64,000 bases of DNA from Streptomyces sp. NBC_00659 (GTDB lineage: Bacteria > Actinomycetota > Actinomycetes > Streptomycetales > Streptomycetaceae): contig NZ_CP109031.1 of the NCBI RefSeq assembly GCF_036226925.1, positions 2,294,001 through 2,358,000 on the forward strand, in the 5' to 3' direction. Under the pieces are notes generated by a model that worked only from the letters and a program-made list of their open reading frames with translations, was not told where the DNA came from and made no database searches. A program made the translations under genes and the position numbers. Below, in pieces: positions 1 through 8,816 of the stretch. Positions within the stretch are counted from its first letter, which is position 1. Each line of letters opens with the position of its first letter.

Positions 1-55
1 AGTGACCCTCATGAGGTGACCCATGGGATCCCCCCACAGGGGAGGAGGCGCAACG

Positions 56-289
56 TCAGCCGTTGAAGCAGGTGTTGCCGAAGGCGGGGTTCAGCAGCCC
101 GATCACGGAGACCGTGTTGCCGCAGACGTTCACCGGAACGTGGACGGGCACCTGAACGACGTTGCCGGAGGCGACGCCCGGGGACTGCACAGCGGCACCC
201 TGGGCGCCCGAGTCGGCGACGGCCAGACCCGCACCCGCGAGAACCAGGCCACCCGTGGCAGCGGCGGCGGCGACGATCTTCTTGATCAT
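56..289 (-). CDS. chpH: Short chaplin (ChpH-like)
   Basis: A 77-residue secreted chaplin, one of the small hydrophobic proteins that assemble into amyloid-like fibrils on Streptomyces aerial hyphae and spores and lower surface tension. It has a Sec signal peptide (MIKKIVAAAAATGG..., cleavage near AVA-DS, about residue 27) and one chaplin domain. The domain carries the family pattern SPGVASGNVVQVPVHVPVNVCGN and ends GLLNPAFGNTC; the two Cys give the disulphide typical of ChpF/G/H, whereas ChpE lacks them. The ATG at 289 is preceded by AGGAGG six bases upstream, so an upstream in-frame start (337) is rejected. A small CCCC-ACA-GGGG hairpin at 32-42 could end the transcript. Which short chaplin it is (ChpH or another) is inferred from memory of sequence and neighbours. 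Confidence 0.93.
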   Translation of the reverse strand: MIKKIVAAAAATGGLVLAGAGLAVADSGAQGAAVQSPGVASGNVVQVPVHVPVNVCGNTVSVIGLLNPAFGNTCFNG

Positions 290-504
290 TATTCCTCCTG
301 ATAGGCAAACGCGGTCCAATGCAGCGGATCGCAACACCTGTAACGAGGAGGAAGTAGTAGGGCTATGGGCTTATGGTCGCATTCACCCATCCCGGGCGAT
401 CCCCGCACGCGCGGGCGAATGCCGGCGTCAACACCCCGCACCTCCACGGCGGCGCGGCAGGTCAGCCCGCAGGCACCGTGCCGGGGCGTTCCGCCGGCGG
501 CACG

Positions 505-1830
505 TCACGACGCGTCGATGAATCGGTCCAGTACTCGGACGCCGAACTGGAGCGCGTCCACCGGCACCCGTTCGTCGACGCCGTGGAACATGCCCGCGAA
601 GTCCAGCTCCGGGGGCAGCTTCAGCGGGGCGAACCCGAAGCAGCGGATGCCGAGATCGGCGAAGGACTTGGCGTCGGTACCGGCCGAGAGCATGTAGGGA
701 ACGGCACGCGCGATCGGGTCCTCGGCGGAGAGCGCGGTCTGCATGGCGTCGACGAGGGCCCCGTCGAAGCCGGTCTCCAGCGCCTTGTCCGCGTGCACGT
801 CCTCGCGCTTGACCCGGGGGCCGAGGATCCGGTCGAGGTCGGCGAGGAACTCCTCCTCGTAGCCCGGCAGATAGCGGCCGTCGACATGCGCGGTGGCCTG
901 GCCCGGAATCACGTTGACCTTGTAGCCGGCGCCCAGCTGGGTCGGGTTGGCCGTGTTCTGCAGGGAGGCGCCGATGAGCTTGGCGATGCCGCCGAGCCTG
1001 GCGAGCGTCTCGTCCATGTTCTCCGGGTCGAGCTCGGTGCCCAGGGCGTCGCCGAGCTCGTCGAGGAAGTGCCGCAGGGTCTTCGTCACCCGCACCGGGA
1101 ACTTGTGCCTGCCGAGCCTCCCGACAGCCTCGGACAGCTCCGTGATCGCGTTGTCCTTGTGGATCATCGACCCGTGCCCGGCGGTGCCGTCCACGGTCAG
1201 CTTCATCCAGTGCATGCCCTTCTGCGCGGTCTCCACGAGGTACAGCCGCAGCTTCTCGTTGACCGTGAAGGAGAACCCGCCGACCTCGCCGATCGCCTCG
1301 GTGACGCCCTCGAAGAGATCGGGGTGCTTGTCGACCAGATGCCGGGCGCCCCACGTGCCGCCGGCCTCCTCGTCGGCGAGGAAGGCGAGGACGATGTCGC
1401 GCGGAGGCTTGCGGCCGGTGCGCATCCGCTCCCGCACGACCGCCAGGGTCATGGCGTCCATGTCCTTCATGTCGACCGCGCCGCGGCCCCAGACCATCCC
1501 GTCGGCGATCTCGCCCGAGAAGGGGTCGTGGGTCCAGTCCGCCGCGTTGGCCGGTACGACATCGGTGTGGCCGTGGATGAGGAGCGCGGGCCGCGAGGGG
1601 TCCTCGCCCTCGATGCGGGCCACGGTGGAGGCACGCCCCTTGTGCGACTCGAAGACGCGCGGCTCGAGGCCGACCTCGGCGAGCTTCTCGGCGACGTACT
1701 CCGCGGCCTTGCGCTCGCCGGGGCCCGAGTGGTCCCCGTAGTTGCTGGTGTCGATCCGGATCAGCTCACGACAGAGGTCCACGACCTCGTCCTCGCCCGT
1801 GACGTTCCTGGTCGTGCCGCTCTCGCTCAC
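505..1830 (-). CDS. M20/M25/M40 family metallopeptidase
   Basis: A 441-residue cytoplasmic zinc peptidase or deacylase of the M20 family, which removes amino acids or acyl groups from peptides or N-acyl amino acids using two metals. Visible metal and catalytic residues are HGHTDVV (H88, D90), the bridging Asp in GRGAVDMKD (D120) and the DEE pair (E154/E155). A dimerisation insert follows, containing GHGSMIH. The GTG at 1830 (VSESGTT) is chosen because GGAGG lies seven bases upstream; the upstream GTG at 1845 has no ribosome site. Substrate cannot be read from sequence: dipeptidase, carboxypeptidase or acylornithine-deacetylase-like are all possible. No signal peptide. It lies alone between the chaplin and a tRNA. 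Confidence 0.88.
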   Translation of the reverse strand: MSESGTTRNVTGEDEVVDLCRELIRIDTSNYGDHSGPGERKAAEYVAEKLAEVGLEPRVFESHKGRASTVARIEGEDPSRPALLIHGHTDVVPANAADWTHDPFSGEIADGMVWGRGAVDMKDMDAMTLAVVRERMRTGRKPPRDIVLAFLADEEAGGTWGARHLVDKHPDLFEGVTEAIGEVGGFSFTVNEKLRLYLVETAQKGMHWMKLTVDGTAGHGSMIHKDNAITELSEAVGRLGRHKFPVRVTKTLRHFLDELGDALGTELDPENMDETLARLGGIAKLIGASLQNTANPTQLGAGYKVNVIPGQATAHVDGRYLPGYEEEFLADLDRILGPRVKREDVHADKALETGFDGALVDAMQTALSAEDPIARAVPYMLSAGTDAKSFADLGIRCFGFAPLKLPPELDFAGMFHGVDERVPVDALQFGVRVLDRFIDAS

Positions 1831-2016
1831 GCTGGTTCCTCCCACTGTCGCCGCTGGTGGTCCCCCTCATCCTCTCCCCGACCCGCCTTCCCGCCCAAGA
1901 GCGGCCCCCACCCGTCACACGCAGTTCACGCCGCGACGGGGGGTGATCGGGGACCCTCGAAAGCCTGGTAATGTTTCACCTGTCGCCGCGAGGGAAACCC
2001 GCGCGACAAACACCTT

Positions 2017-2104
2017 GTCCGGGTGGCGGAATGGCAGACGCGCTAGCTTGAGGTGCTAGTGCCCTTTATCGGGCGTGGGGGTTCAAGTCCCCCCTCGGAC
2101 ACCA
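2017..2104 (+). tRNA. tRNA-Leu (anticodon GAG)
   Basis: A class II tRNA. The acceptor stem pairs GTCCGGG (2017-2023) with CTCGGAC (2094-2100) with one G-T pair, followed by A and an encoded CCA. The anticodon arm is CTAGC-TTGAGGT-GCTAG, giving anticodon GAG. A long variable arm (GTGCCCTTTATCGGGCGT) and the T arm GGGGG-TTCAAGT-CCCCC complete it. The long variable arm and GAG anticodon identify leucine. Confidence 0.96.
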
Positions 2105-2107
2105 GCG

Positions 2108-2133
2108 AGACCCCACTGCATGTGGGGTCTTTT
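2108..2133 (+). terminator. Rho-independent terminator of tRNA-Leu
   Basis: AGACCCCAC and GTGGGGTCT form a perfect 9-bp stem around TGCAT and are followed by TTT, directly after the tRNA CCA end. Confidence 0.85.
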
Positions 2134-2217
2134 GCATGTCCGGACCTCTTCGCGTCCACATGCCGGGAGATCTTCCGGTGCCCCGGCTCCTCCGCGCCAC
2201 CCGCCGGACGGTCGGGC

Positions 2218-2242
2218 GATTCTTCGAAACTTTCGAAGAATC
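2218..2242 (+). promoter_or_regulatory. Perfect palindrome upstream of xylanase gene (candidate xylan-response operator)
   Basis: Arms GATTCTTCGAAA and TTTCGAAGAATC flank a single C, a perfect 12-bp inverted repeat. Related half-sites follow: CGAATGTTTCG at 2356-2366 and TCGAAAG near 2376-2382. CGAAA/TTTCG inverted repeats are known upstream of Streptomyces xylanase genes, where a xylo-oligosaccharide-responsive repressor binds. Two TTGACA hexamers (2385-2390, 2392-2397) may supply a -35. The 330-nt stretch from the tRNA terminator to the xylanase start holds nothing else recognisable. Confidence 0.65.
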
Positions 2243-2464
2243 CATAACCTTTTCCGATCTTGGTCGATGCATCCCCGACAGGCACCCACCCCGAGGCGAG
2301 TCGCCTGATGCACTTGAGCAGGGATAACGCCACTCATCGACATTGCCATCTCCGACGAATGTTTCGGCTTGAGTGTCGAAAGTATTGACAGTTGACAGGG
2401 CCGGTTCAAAACTGTCGGCGATTCACAGCGCGCCACCTCACGAGAACGAGGAGGAAACACGCAC

Positions 2465-3493
2465 ATGATCGACGCACCCGCACCCCCTCCGGGCCGCCGC
2501 GGCGGCCGCTCAGGGGCGTTCCGTCACCTCAGGCTGCTCATCAGCGGTGTCTGCACCATGCTGCTCGTCGCCGTGGCCGCCATGACGCTGCCCGGCACCG
2601 CCCAGGCCGACACGGTCGTCACCTCGAACCAGACCGGCACCGACAACGGGTACTACTACTCGTTCTGGACCGACAGCAGCGGCACGGTGTCCATGAACCT
2701 GGGCTCCGGCGGCAACTACAGCACCTCGTGGAGCAACACCGGGAACTTCGTCGCCGGCAAGGGCTGGAGCAACGGCGGACGCAGGAGTGTGACCTACTCG
2801 GGCACCTTCAACCCGTCCGGCAACGCCTATCTGGCCCTCTACGGGTGGACGTCCAATCCGCTCGTCGAGTACTACATCGTCGACAACTGGGGCACCTACC
2901 GGCCCACGGGAACGTTCAAAGGCACGGTCACCAGCGACGGTGGCACGTACGACATCTACAGGACGACACGGACGAACGCGCCGTCCGTCGAGGGAACCCG
3001 CACCTTCGACCAGTACTGGAGCGTCCGGCAGTCGAAGCGGACGGGCGGGACCATCACCACCGGCAACCACTTCGACGCCTGGGCCCGCGCCGGAATGAGC
3101 CTGGGCAGCTTCAACTACTACATGATCCTCGCCACCGAGGGTTATCAGAGCAGCGGGAACTCCAACATCACGGTGGGCGACGCGGGATCGGGCGGCGGAA
3201 CCGGGGGCGGCTCCGGCGGCGGAACCGGCGGGTGCGCGGCGGCCCTGTCCGCGGGCCAGCAGTGGAACGACCGCTACAACCTCAACGTCGCCGTCACCGG
3301 ATCGAGCAACTGGACCGTGACGATGAACGTGCCCGCCCCGGCGAAGATCCTCTCGACCTGGAACATCAGCGCCAGTTACCCCAGCGCCCAGGTCCTGACG
3401 GCCAAACCCAACGGCAGCGGCAACACCTTCGGCGTCACCATCCAGACCAACGGCAACTGGACCTGGCCCACGGTCTCCTGCACCACGAGCTGA
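2465..3493 (+). CDS. xlnB: Secreted GH11 endo-1,4-beta-xylanase with CBM2 xylan-binding module
   Basis: A 342-residue extracellular xylanase that cuts internal beta-1,4 bonds of xylan. Order: a long signal peptide (R-rich start, hydrophobic LLVAVAAM, cleavage near AQA-DT at 48-49); the GH11 jelly roll (about 50-240) with nucleophile E135 in NPLVEYYIV and acid/base E225 in ILATEGYQS; a Gly/Ser/Thr linker; and a small CBM2 (from C257 to the end) with the conserved WNDRYN and final TWPTVSC Cys. This matches the architecture of S. lividans XlnB. GAGGAGG sits ten bases before the ATG. The esterase gene follows after 38 bases, so the two are probably co-transcribed and act together on acetylated xylan. 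Symbol by similarity. Confidence 0.95.
   Translation: MIDAPAPPPGRRGGRSGAFRHLRLLISGVCTMLLVAVAAMTLPGTAQADTVVTSNQTGTDNGYYYSFWTDSSGTVSMNLGSGGNYSTSWSNTGNFVAGKGWSNGGRRSVTYSGTFNPSGNAYLALYGWTSNPLVEYYIVDNWGTYRPTGTFKGTVTSDGGTYDIYRTTRTNAPSVEGTRTFDQYWSVRQSKRTGGTITTGNHFDAWARAGMSLGSFNYYMILATEGYQSSGNSNITVGDAGSGGGTGGGSGGGTGGCAAALSAGQQWNDRYNLNVAVTGSSNWTVTMNVPAPAKILSTWNISASYPSAQVLTAKPNGSGNTFGVTIQTNGNWTWPTVSCTTS
3233..3493 (+). repeat. CBM2 module, copy 1 of a direct repeat
   Basis: Nearly identical to 4279-4539, an offset of 1046 bases, from the first domain Cys codon through the stop codon. Long runs are base-for-base identical, including third positions. Confidence 0.9.
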
Positions 3494-3531
3494 GCCCTCC
3501 CCCCACCCCCGAGGCCGAAGGACCACTTCGC

Positions 3532-4539
3532 ATGACCTTCCGCACGAGAATCCGGACGGCGTCCGGACGACTTCGCTCGTTACGCTCGCTGATCACGGGG
3601 CTGGCCGTCGTCGCGACGGCCGTCGCGAGCCCCCTCGCCCTCGACGCCGGAGCCGCGCACGCCGCCACCTGCAACGGGTACGTCGGACTCACTTTCGACG
3701 ACGGGCCGTCCAGCACCACGTCGACCCTGCTCAACGCCCTCAAGCAGAACGGGCTGCGGGCCACGATGTTCAACGAGGGCCAGTACGCGGCGTCCAACCC
3801 CGCGCAGGTACGGGCCCAGGTCGACGCCGGCATGTGGGTGGGCAACCACAGCTACACCCACCCGCACCTCGTCCAGCAGAGCCAGGCGCAGATCGACTCG
3901 GAGATCTCCCGGACCCAGCAGGCCATCTCCGGCGCCGACGGCGGCACGCCGAAACTGTTCCGTCCGCCGTACGGAGAGACCAACACGACGGTGAAGGCGG
4001 TCGAGGCCAAGTACGGGCTGACCGAGATCATCTGGGACGTCGACTCGCAGGACTGGAACGGCGCGAGCACCGACGCGATCGTCCAGGCGGCCGGCCGGCT
4101 CACCAACGGCCAGATCATCCTCATGCACGACTGGCCGGCCAACACGATCGCCGCGATCCCGCGCATCGCGCAGGGACTGGCCGCCCGCGGCCTGTGCGCC
4201 GGGATGATCTCCCCGGGGACCGGCCGTGCCGTGGCACCCGACAGCGGCGGCTCAGGTGACGGCGGTGGCGGTGGCGGCTGCACCGCGACGCTGTCCGCGG
4301 GCCAGCAGTGGAGCGACCGCTACAACCTCAACGTCGCCGTCACCGGATCGAGCAACTGGACCGTGACGATGAACGTGCCCGCGCCCGAGAAGATCATCGC
4401 CACCTGGAACATCACGGCCGCCTACCCCAGTGCCCAGGTCCTGACGGCCAAACCCAACGGCAACGGCAACACCTTCGGCGTCACCGTTCAGACCAACGGC
4501 ACGTGGACGTGGCCGACGGTCTCCTGCACCACGAGCTGA
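3532..4539 (+). CDS. axeA: Secreted CE4 acetylxylan esterase with CBM2 module
   Basis: A 335-residue extracellular deacetylase, the same length as I recall for S. lividans AxeA. It removes O-acetyl groups from xylan so the neighbouring xylanase can act. Signal peptide ends near AHA-AT (44-45). The CE4 (NodB-like) fold shows TFDDGPS (metal/catalytic Asp pair, about 54-60), the metal His pair in [17 protein letters not shown], and the late ILMHDW histidine. A Gly/Ser linker precedes a CBM2 copy almost identical to the one in the xylanase. Start: ATG 3532 with GAAGGA nine bases before it. The same frame is open upstream across the xylanase gene but that part is antisense-like noise. A strong terminator follows. 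Confidence 0.95.
   Translation: MTFRTRIRTASGRLRSLRSLITGLAVVATAVASPLALDAGAAHAATCNGYVGLTFDDGPSSTTSTLLNALKQNGLRATMFNEGQYAASNPAQVRAQVDAGMWVGNHSYTHPHLVQQSQAQIDSEISRTQQAISGADGGTPKLFRPPYGETNTTVKAVEAKYGLTEIIWDVDSQDWNGASTDAIVQAAGRLTNGQIILMHDWPANTIAAIPRIAQGLAARGLCAGMISPGTGRAVAPDSGGSGDGGGGGGCTATLSAGQQWSDRYNLNVAVTGSSNWTVTMNVPAPEKIIATWNITAAYPSAQVLTAKPNGNGNTFGVTVQTNGTWTWPTVSCTTS
4279..4539 (+). repeat. CBM2 module, copy 2 of a direct repeat
   Basis: Partner of the copy at 3233-3493. Differences are few and cluster near the KII/KIL region and the start. This suggests recent duplication or gene conversion between the two xylanolytic genes. Confidence 0.9.
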
Positions 4540-4583
4540 CCCGGCGGGACCGCACCGAGGAACGGCGTCACCCGGCACGGCGG

Positions 4584-4617
4584 GCGAGGGCCCCGATCAT
4601 CGGATCGGGGCCCTCGC
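4584..4617 (+). terminator. Terminator after the xylanase-esterase pair
   Basis: GCGAGGGCCCCGATC and its exact complement form a 15-bp stem around ATCG. There is no T-run, as is usual in Streptomyces. Confidence 0.85.
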
Positions 4618-4867
4618 TCGCTGTGTTCACGGCGTCACGGAAAGATGTGGGGCAGATCTCGTCACGTTGACATATTCCCACGTCACAGTGTTGGAGGAGG
4701 GGGCGGGAAGCCCCCCTCGGGGACGCCTCGCATCGCTGATCCGCAGGTCCGAAGCTAGCGTCGTACTAAAATTGCAGGCTTGTTCGGAGCTGGACCGGAA
4801 TATCCCCAGGCGTACCTGCGGGCCCACCGGCTCCCCGGAGTATCCGGGAACAACACGTGAGGACCCG

Positions 4868-7800
4868 ATGGCAGCCCTCCAGCAAGGCCCCGCAGTCGCG
4901 TTGTCCGACGACGAGGTGCGTGCGGAGTTCGGTGACCAGGCGCGCTTCTCCGCCGCGTCGGCCGCCTCGCCGCGCACGCTCGTCGACATCTTCGACGCCT
5001 CCGTACGGGCGTACCCCGACGAGCCCGCTCTCGACGACGGCCGGCGCGCCCTCACCTACCGCGCCCTGGCCGCCGAGGTCGAGGCCGTCCGGTGGCGGCT
5101 CGCGGAGGCCGGGGTCGGACTGGGTGACCGGGTCGGCGTGCGGGTCCCGTCCGGTACGAACGAGCTGTACGTGGCGATCCTCGCCGTCCTCGCGGCCGGG
5201 GCCGCCTATGTCCCGGTGGACGCCGAGGACCCGGACGAACGGGCCGAGCTGGTGTTCGGCGAGGCCGGCGTGCGGGCGGTCGTCGGCGCGGAGCTCGAGC
5301 TGACCGTCGACGGACGCTCGGAGATTCCCGCCGGGCGGCCCGGTGTCGAGCACGACGCGTGGATCATCTTCACCTCCGGTTCCACCGGCAGGCCCAAGGG
5401 CGTCGCCGTGAGCCACCGCAGCGCCGCCGCCTTCGTCGACGCGGAGGCCGACCTCTTCCTGACCGAGGAGCCGATCGGCCCCGGTGACCGGGTCATGGCG
5501 GGCCTCTCCGTCGCCTTCGACGCCTCCTGCGAGGAGATGTGGCTGGCATGGCGGTACGGGGCCTGTCTGGTGCCCGTACCGCGCTCACAGGTGCGCAGCG
5601 GCGCCGACCTCGGGCCCTGGCTGGCGGAGCAGGACATCTCCGTCGTCTCCACCGTGCCCACGCTCGCCGCCCTGTGGGAGCCGGAGACCCTCAACGACGT
5701 CCGGCTGCTGATCTTCGGCGGTGAGGCCTGCCCGCCCGAGCTGACGCAGCGCCTGGTGACCGAGGGCCGGGAGGTCTGGAACACGTACGGACCGACCGAG
5801 GCGACGGTCGTGGCCTGTGCCTCGCTGCTGACCGGCGACGAGCCCATCCGTATCGGGCTGCCGCTCAACGGCTGGGAGCTGGCGGTCGTCGACGAGGCCG
5901 GCGAGCTGGTGCCGATGGGCGGCACCGGCCAGCTGGTGATCGGCGGGGTCGGGCTCGCCCGCTACCTCGACGCCGAGAAGGACGCCGAGAAGTACGCGCC
6001 GCTCGCCTCGCTGGGCTGGGAGCGGGCGTACCGCAGCGGCGACCTGGTCACGGCCGAACCCGAGGGGCTGATCTTCCTCGGGCGGGCCGACGAGCAGATC
6101 AAGCTCGGCGGACGCCGCATCGAGCTCGGCGAGGTGGACGCGGCGCTCCAGGCGCTGCCCGGTGTCGCGGGGGCCGCCGCCGCCGTGCGGACCGCGCGCG
6201 GCGGCAATCAGCTCCTCGTCGGCTATGTCGTCACCCAGGACGGCTGGGACCAGGCGGCCGCCGTCGAGAAGCTGCGCGCCGAGCTGCCCGCAGCGCTGGT
6301 GCCGCTGATCGCGCCGGTCGAGGACCTGCCGACCCGGACGTCCGGCAAGGTCGACCGGAACGCGCTGCCCTGGCCGCTGGAGGGTCTGGAGACCGGTGGT
6401 GCCAAGGAGCAGCTGTACGGCACCGAGGCCTGGCTCGCCGAGCAGTGGAGCGAGGTGCTGGGCATCCCCGTCGGCGGAGCCGGCGACGACTTCTTCGCGA
6501 TCGGCGGCAGCAGTCTCGCGGCCGCCCAGCTCACCACGAAGCTGCGCGCCCGTTACCCGAACGCCGCCGTGCTCGACATCTATCAGCAGCCCGTGCTGCG
6601 CAAGCTGGCCCGGCATCTGGAGAAGTCCGGCCAGGACGACGGTGCCGAGCGGATCGTCGCGCCGGTCCCGCTGCGCGCCAAGCTGGTCCAGCTGCTCGTG
6701 CTGATCCCGCTGTTCAGCCTGCTCGGGCTGCGCTGGACGGTGGCGCTGGCCGCGCTCGGCAACGTACTGCACTGGTTCGGCCCGTATCCGTGGGCGCCGG
6801 GCACCTCGTGGTGGCTGGTGGGCGCCGGTGCGCTGGTTCTCTACAGCCCGCCGGGGCGGCTCGCCGTCGCGGCGGGCGGCGCGCGGCTGCTGCTGCGCGG
6901 TGTGAGGCCCGGACGGTACCCGCGCGGTGGGAGTGTCCATCTGCGGCTGTGGACGGCCGAGCGGCTCGCCGGTTTCAGCGGCGCGACCTCGCTGACCGGG
7001 TCCTGGCTGGAGCGGTACGCCCGTGCGCTGGGCGCCAGGGTCGGCCCGGACGTGGATCTGCACTCGCTGCCGCCGGTGACCGGCATGCTCAAGATGGGCC
7101 GGGGTGCCGCCGTCGGGTCCGAGGTGGACCTGTCGGGGTACTGGCTGGACGGCGACCGGCTGGAGATCGGCCCGGTGAAGGTGGGCGCCGGTGCCGTGGT
7201 CGGGACGCGCAGCATCCTCTTCCCGGGGGCCCGGGTGGGCAAGCACGCCGAGGTGGCGCCGGGCTCCGCAGTGGCGGGCCAGATTCCGACCGGGCAGCGC
7301 TGGGCCGGGGCGCCCGCGGTCAAGCTCGGCAAGGCGAAGCACGCGTGGCCCAAGGACCGGCCGCAGCGCGGCACGTACTGGCGGGTGATGTACGGCGCGA
7401 CCGGGCTCGCACTGAGCGCGCTGCCCGTGCTGGCCGCCGTCCCGGCGCTGCTGGTGGCCCGGGTGTTCGTGAGCGCGGACGCCGGGCTCGGTGCGGCGCT
7501 GCGCGGTGCCGGGATCGCCCTGGTGCCGGCGACGCTCGCGTTCGGTCTCGCGTACGCGCTGCTGCTCCTGATCGCCGTACGGCTGCTGAGTCTCGGGCTG
7601 GACGAGGGCACGCATCCCACGCACAGCCGGATCGGCTGGCAGGCCTGGACGGTCACGCAGTTGATGGACCTCTCCCGGGAGACGCTGTTCCCACTGTACG
7701 CGGGGCTGATCACGCCGGTGTGGCTGCGGCTGCTCGGCATGCGGATCGGCCGGGGCGCCGAGGTGTCGACCGTTCTCGCGCTGCCGAGTCTGACGACGGT

Positions 7801-8743
7801 CGGCGAGGGCGCGTTCCTCGCCGACGACACGCTGACGGCGCCGTACGAGCTCGGGGGCGGCTGGATGCGCATCGGGCGGGCCGAGATCGGCCGCCGGGCC
7901 TTCCTCGGCAATTCCGGGATGACCGCTCCCGGCCGCAGTGTGCCGGACGGCGGTCTGGTCGGTGTGCTGTCGGCGACGCCGAAGAAGGCGAAGAAGGGCA
8001 GCTCCTATCTGGGGCTGCCGCCGATGAAGCTGCCGCGTGCGGCGCAGGGCGGCGATCAGAGCCGTACCTACGACCCGCCCGCCCGGCTGCTGTGGGCGCG
8101 CGGTCTGGTGGAGCTGTGCCGGCTGGTGCCGGTGTTCTGTTCGGCGGCGCTGGCCGTGCTGACGGTCGCCGCGCTGTGTGCGCTGGGGCCGTGGGCGTGG
8201 GCGTTCTCGGGGGCCGTGCTGCTCGCGGTGGGCGTGCTCGCAGGCCTCGTCTCCATCGTGGCGAAGTGGCTGCTGGTGGGCCGGCACCGTGCCGGTGAGC
8301 ACCCGCTGTGGAGCGGTTTCGTGTGGCGCAACGAGCTGGCCGACACGTTCGTGGAGGTCGTCGCGGTGCCGTGGCTGGCGGGATCCGTGCCGGGTACTCC
8401 GCTGATGACGGCGTGGCTGCGCGGCCTGGGCGCCCGGATCGGCCGGGGCACGTGGGTCGAGAGCTACTGGCTGCCCGAGACGGACCTCGTGACGCTCGGG
8501 GACGCGGTCACGGTCAACCGGGGCTGTGTCCTGCAGACCCACCTCTTCCACGACCGGATCTTGCGGACGGATACTGTGGTCCTCCGTGAGGGCGCAACTT
8601 TGGGTCCGGGCGGAATCGTCCTGCCCGGCAGCACCGTCGGGGCCCGCTCCACTCTGGGTCCCGCGTCGCTCGTGATGGCGGCGGAGTCCGTTCCCGACGA
8701 CACCCGCTGGCTGGGCAATCCGATCGAGGCCTGGCGTTCGTAG
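4868..8743 (+). CDS. Pls/PosA-type NRPS (epsilon-poly-L-lysine synthetase-like)
   Basis: A 1291-residue single-module membrane NRPS with the architecture of epsilon-poly-lysine synthetase (about 1319 residues). N-terminal adenylation domain (about 40-530): FTSGSTGRPKG (168-178), FDASCEEMW, NTYGPTEA, GRADEQIKLGG and the catalytic Lys motif TSGKVDRN. Thiolation domain: DDFFAIGGSS, with S549 as the phosphopantetheine site. Then alternating membrane segments (about six) and three tandem acetyltransferase-like terminal domains with left-handed hexapeptide character (VGAGAVVGTRSILFPGARVG; GEGAFLADDTLT; LREGATLGPGGIVLPG). In this family those three domains join monomers iteratively through the side-chain amine. 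No condensation or thioesterase domain. The acidic E in FDASCEE is compatible with a basic amino acid substrate (inference). ATG 4868 has GAGGA just upstream. The product is unknown; a cationic homo-poly-amino acid is likely. Confidence 0.88.
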   Translation: MAALQQGPAVALSDDEVRAEFGDQARFSAASAASPRTLVDIFDASVRAYPDEPALDDGRRALTYRALAAEVEAVRWRLAEAGVGLGDRVGVRVPSGTNELYVAILAVLAAGAAYVPVDAEDPDERAELVFGEAGVRAVVGAELELTVDGRSEIPAGRPGVEHDAWIIFTSGSTGRPKGVAVSHRSAAAFVDAEADLFLTEEPIGPGDRVMAGLSVAFDASCEEMWLAWRYGACLVPVPRSQVRSGADLGPWLAEQDISVVSTVPTLAALWEPETLNDVRLLIFGGEACPPELTQRLVTEGREVWNTYGPTEATVVACASLLTGDEPIRIGLPLNGWELAVVDEAGELVPMGGTGQLVIGGVGLARYLDAEKDAEKYAPLASLGWERAYRSGDLVTAEPEGLIFLGRADEQIKLGGRRIELGEVDAALQALPGVAGAAAAVRTARGGNQLLVGYVVTQDGWDQAAAVEKLRAELPAALVPLIAPVEDLPTRTSGKVDRNALPWPLEGLETGGAKEQLYGTEAWLAEQWSEVLGIPVGGAGDDFFAIGGSSLAAAQLTTKLRARYPNAAVLDIYQQPVLRKLARHLEKSGQDDGAERIVAPVPLRAKLVQLLVLIPLFSLLGLRWTVALAALGNVLHWFGPYPWAPGTSWWLVGAGALVLYSPPGRLAVAAGGARLLLRGVRPGRYPRGGSVHLRLWTAERLAGFSGATSLTGSWLERYARALGARVGPDVDLHSLPPVTGMLKMGRGAAVGSEVDLSGYWLDGDRLEIGPVKVGAGAVVGTRSILFPGARVGKHAEVAPGSAVAGQIPTGQRWAGAPAVKLGKAKHAWPKDRPQRGTYWRVMYGATGLALSALPVLAAVPALLVARVFVSADAGLGAALRGAGIALVPATLAFGLAYALLLLIAVRLLSLGLDEGTHPTHSRIGWQAWTVTQLMDLSRETLFPLYAGLITPVWLRLLGMRIGRGAEVSTVLALPSLTTVGEGAFLADDTLTAPYELGGGWMRIGRAEIGRRAFLGNSGMTAPGRSVPDGGLVGVLSATPKKAKKGSSYLGLPPMKLPRAAQGGDQSRTYDPPARLLWARGLVELCRLVPVFCSAALAVLTVAALCALGPWAWAFSGAVLLAVGVLAGLVSIVAKWLLVGRHRAGEHPLWSGFVWRNELADTFVEVVAVPWLAGSVPGTPLMTAWLRGLGARIGRGTWVESYWLPETDLVTLGDAVTVNRGCVLQTHLFHDRILRTDTVVLREGATLGPGGIVLPGSTVGARSTLGPASLVMAAESVPDDTRWLGNPIEAWRS

Positions 8744-8816
8744 CAGACTTGACCTGATCGGACACGAAGGGCGGTACAGCGGCACGTCGAGCACAGGGCA
8801 GGGAGCAGTCGCAGCG

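Noticed and set aside
2392..3531. Open frame continuous with the esterase gene across the xylanase gene, suggesting a 715-residue fusion
   Set aside because: The upstream part reads as His/Arg/Gln-rich out-of-frame translation of the xylanase. The esterase has its own ribosome site, ATG and signal peptide at 3532.
5585..8794. Long antisense open frame (over 1000 codons) under the Pls-like gene
   Set aside because: A GC-driven shadow: Arg/Pro/Gln-rich, no domain and no start signal. Similar shadows under 31535-34240 and 47393-51049 were dismissed for the same reason.
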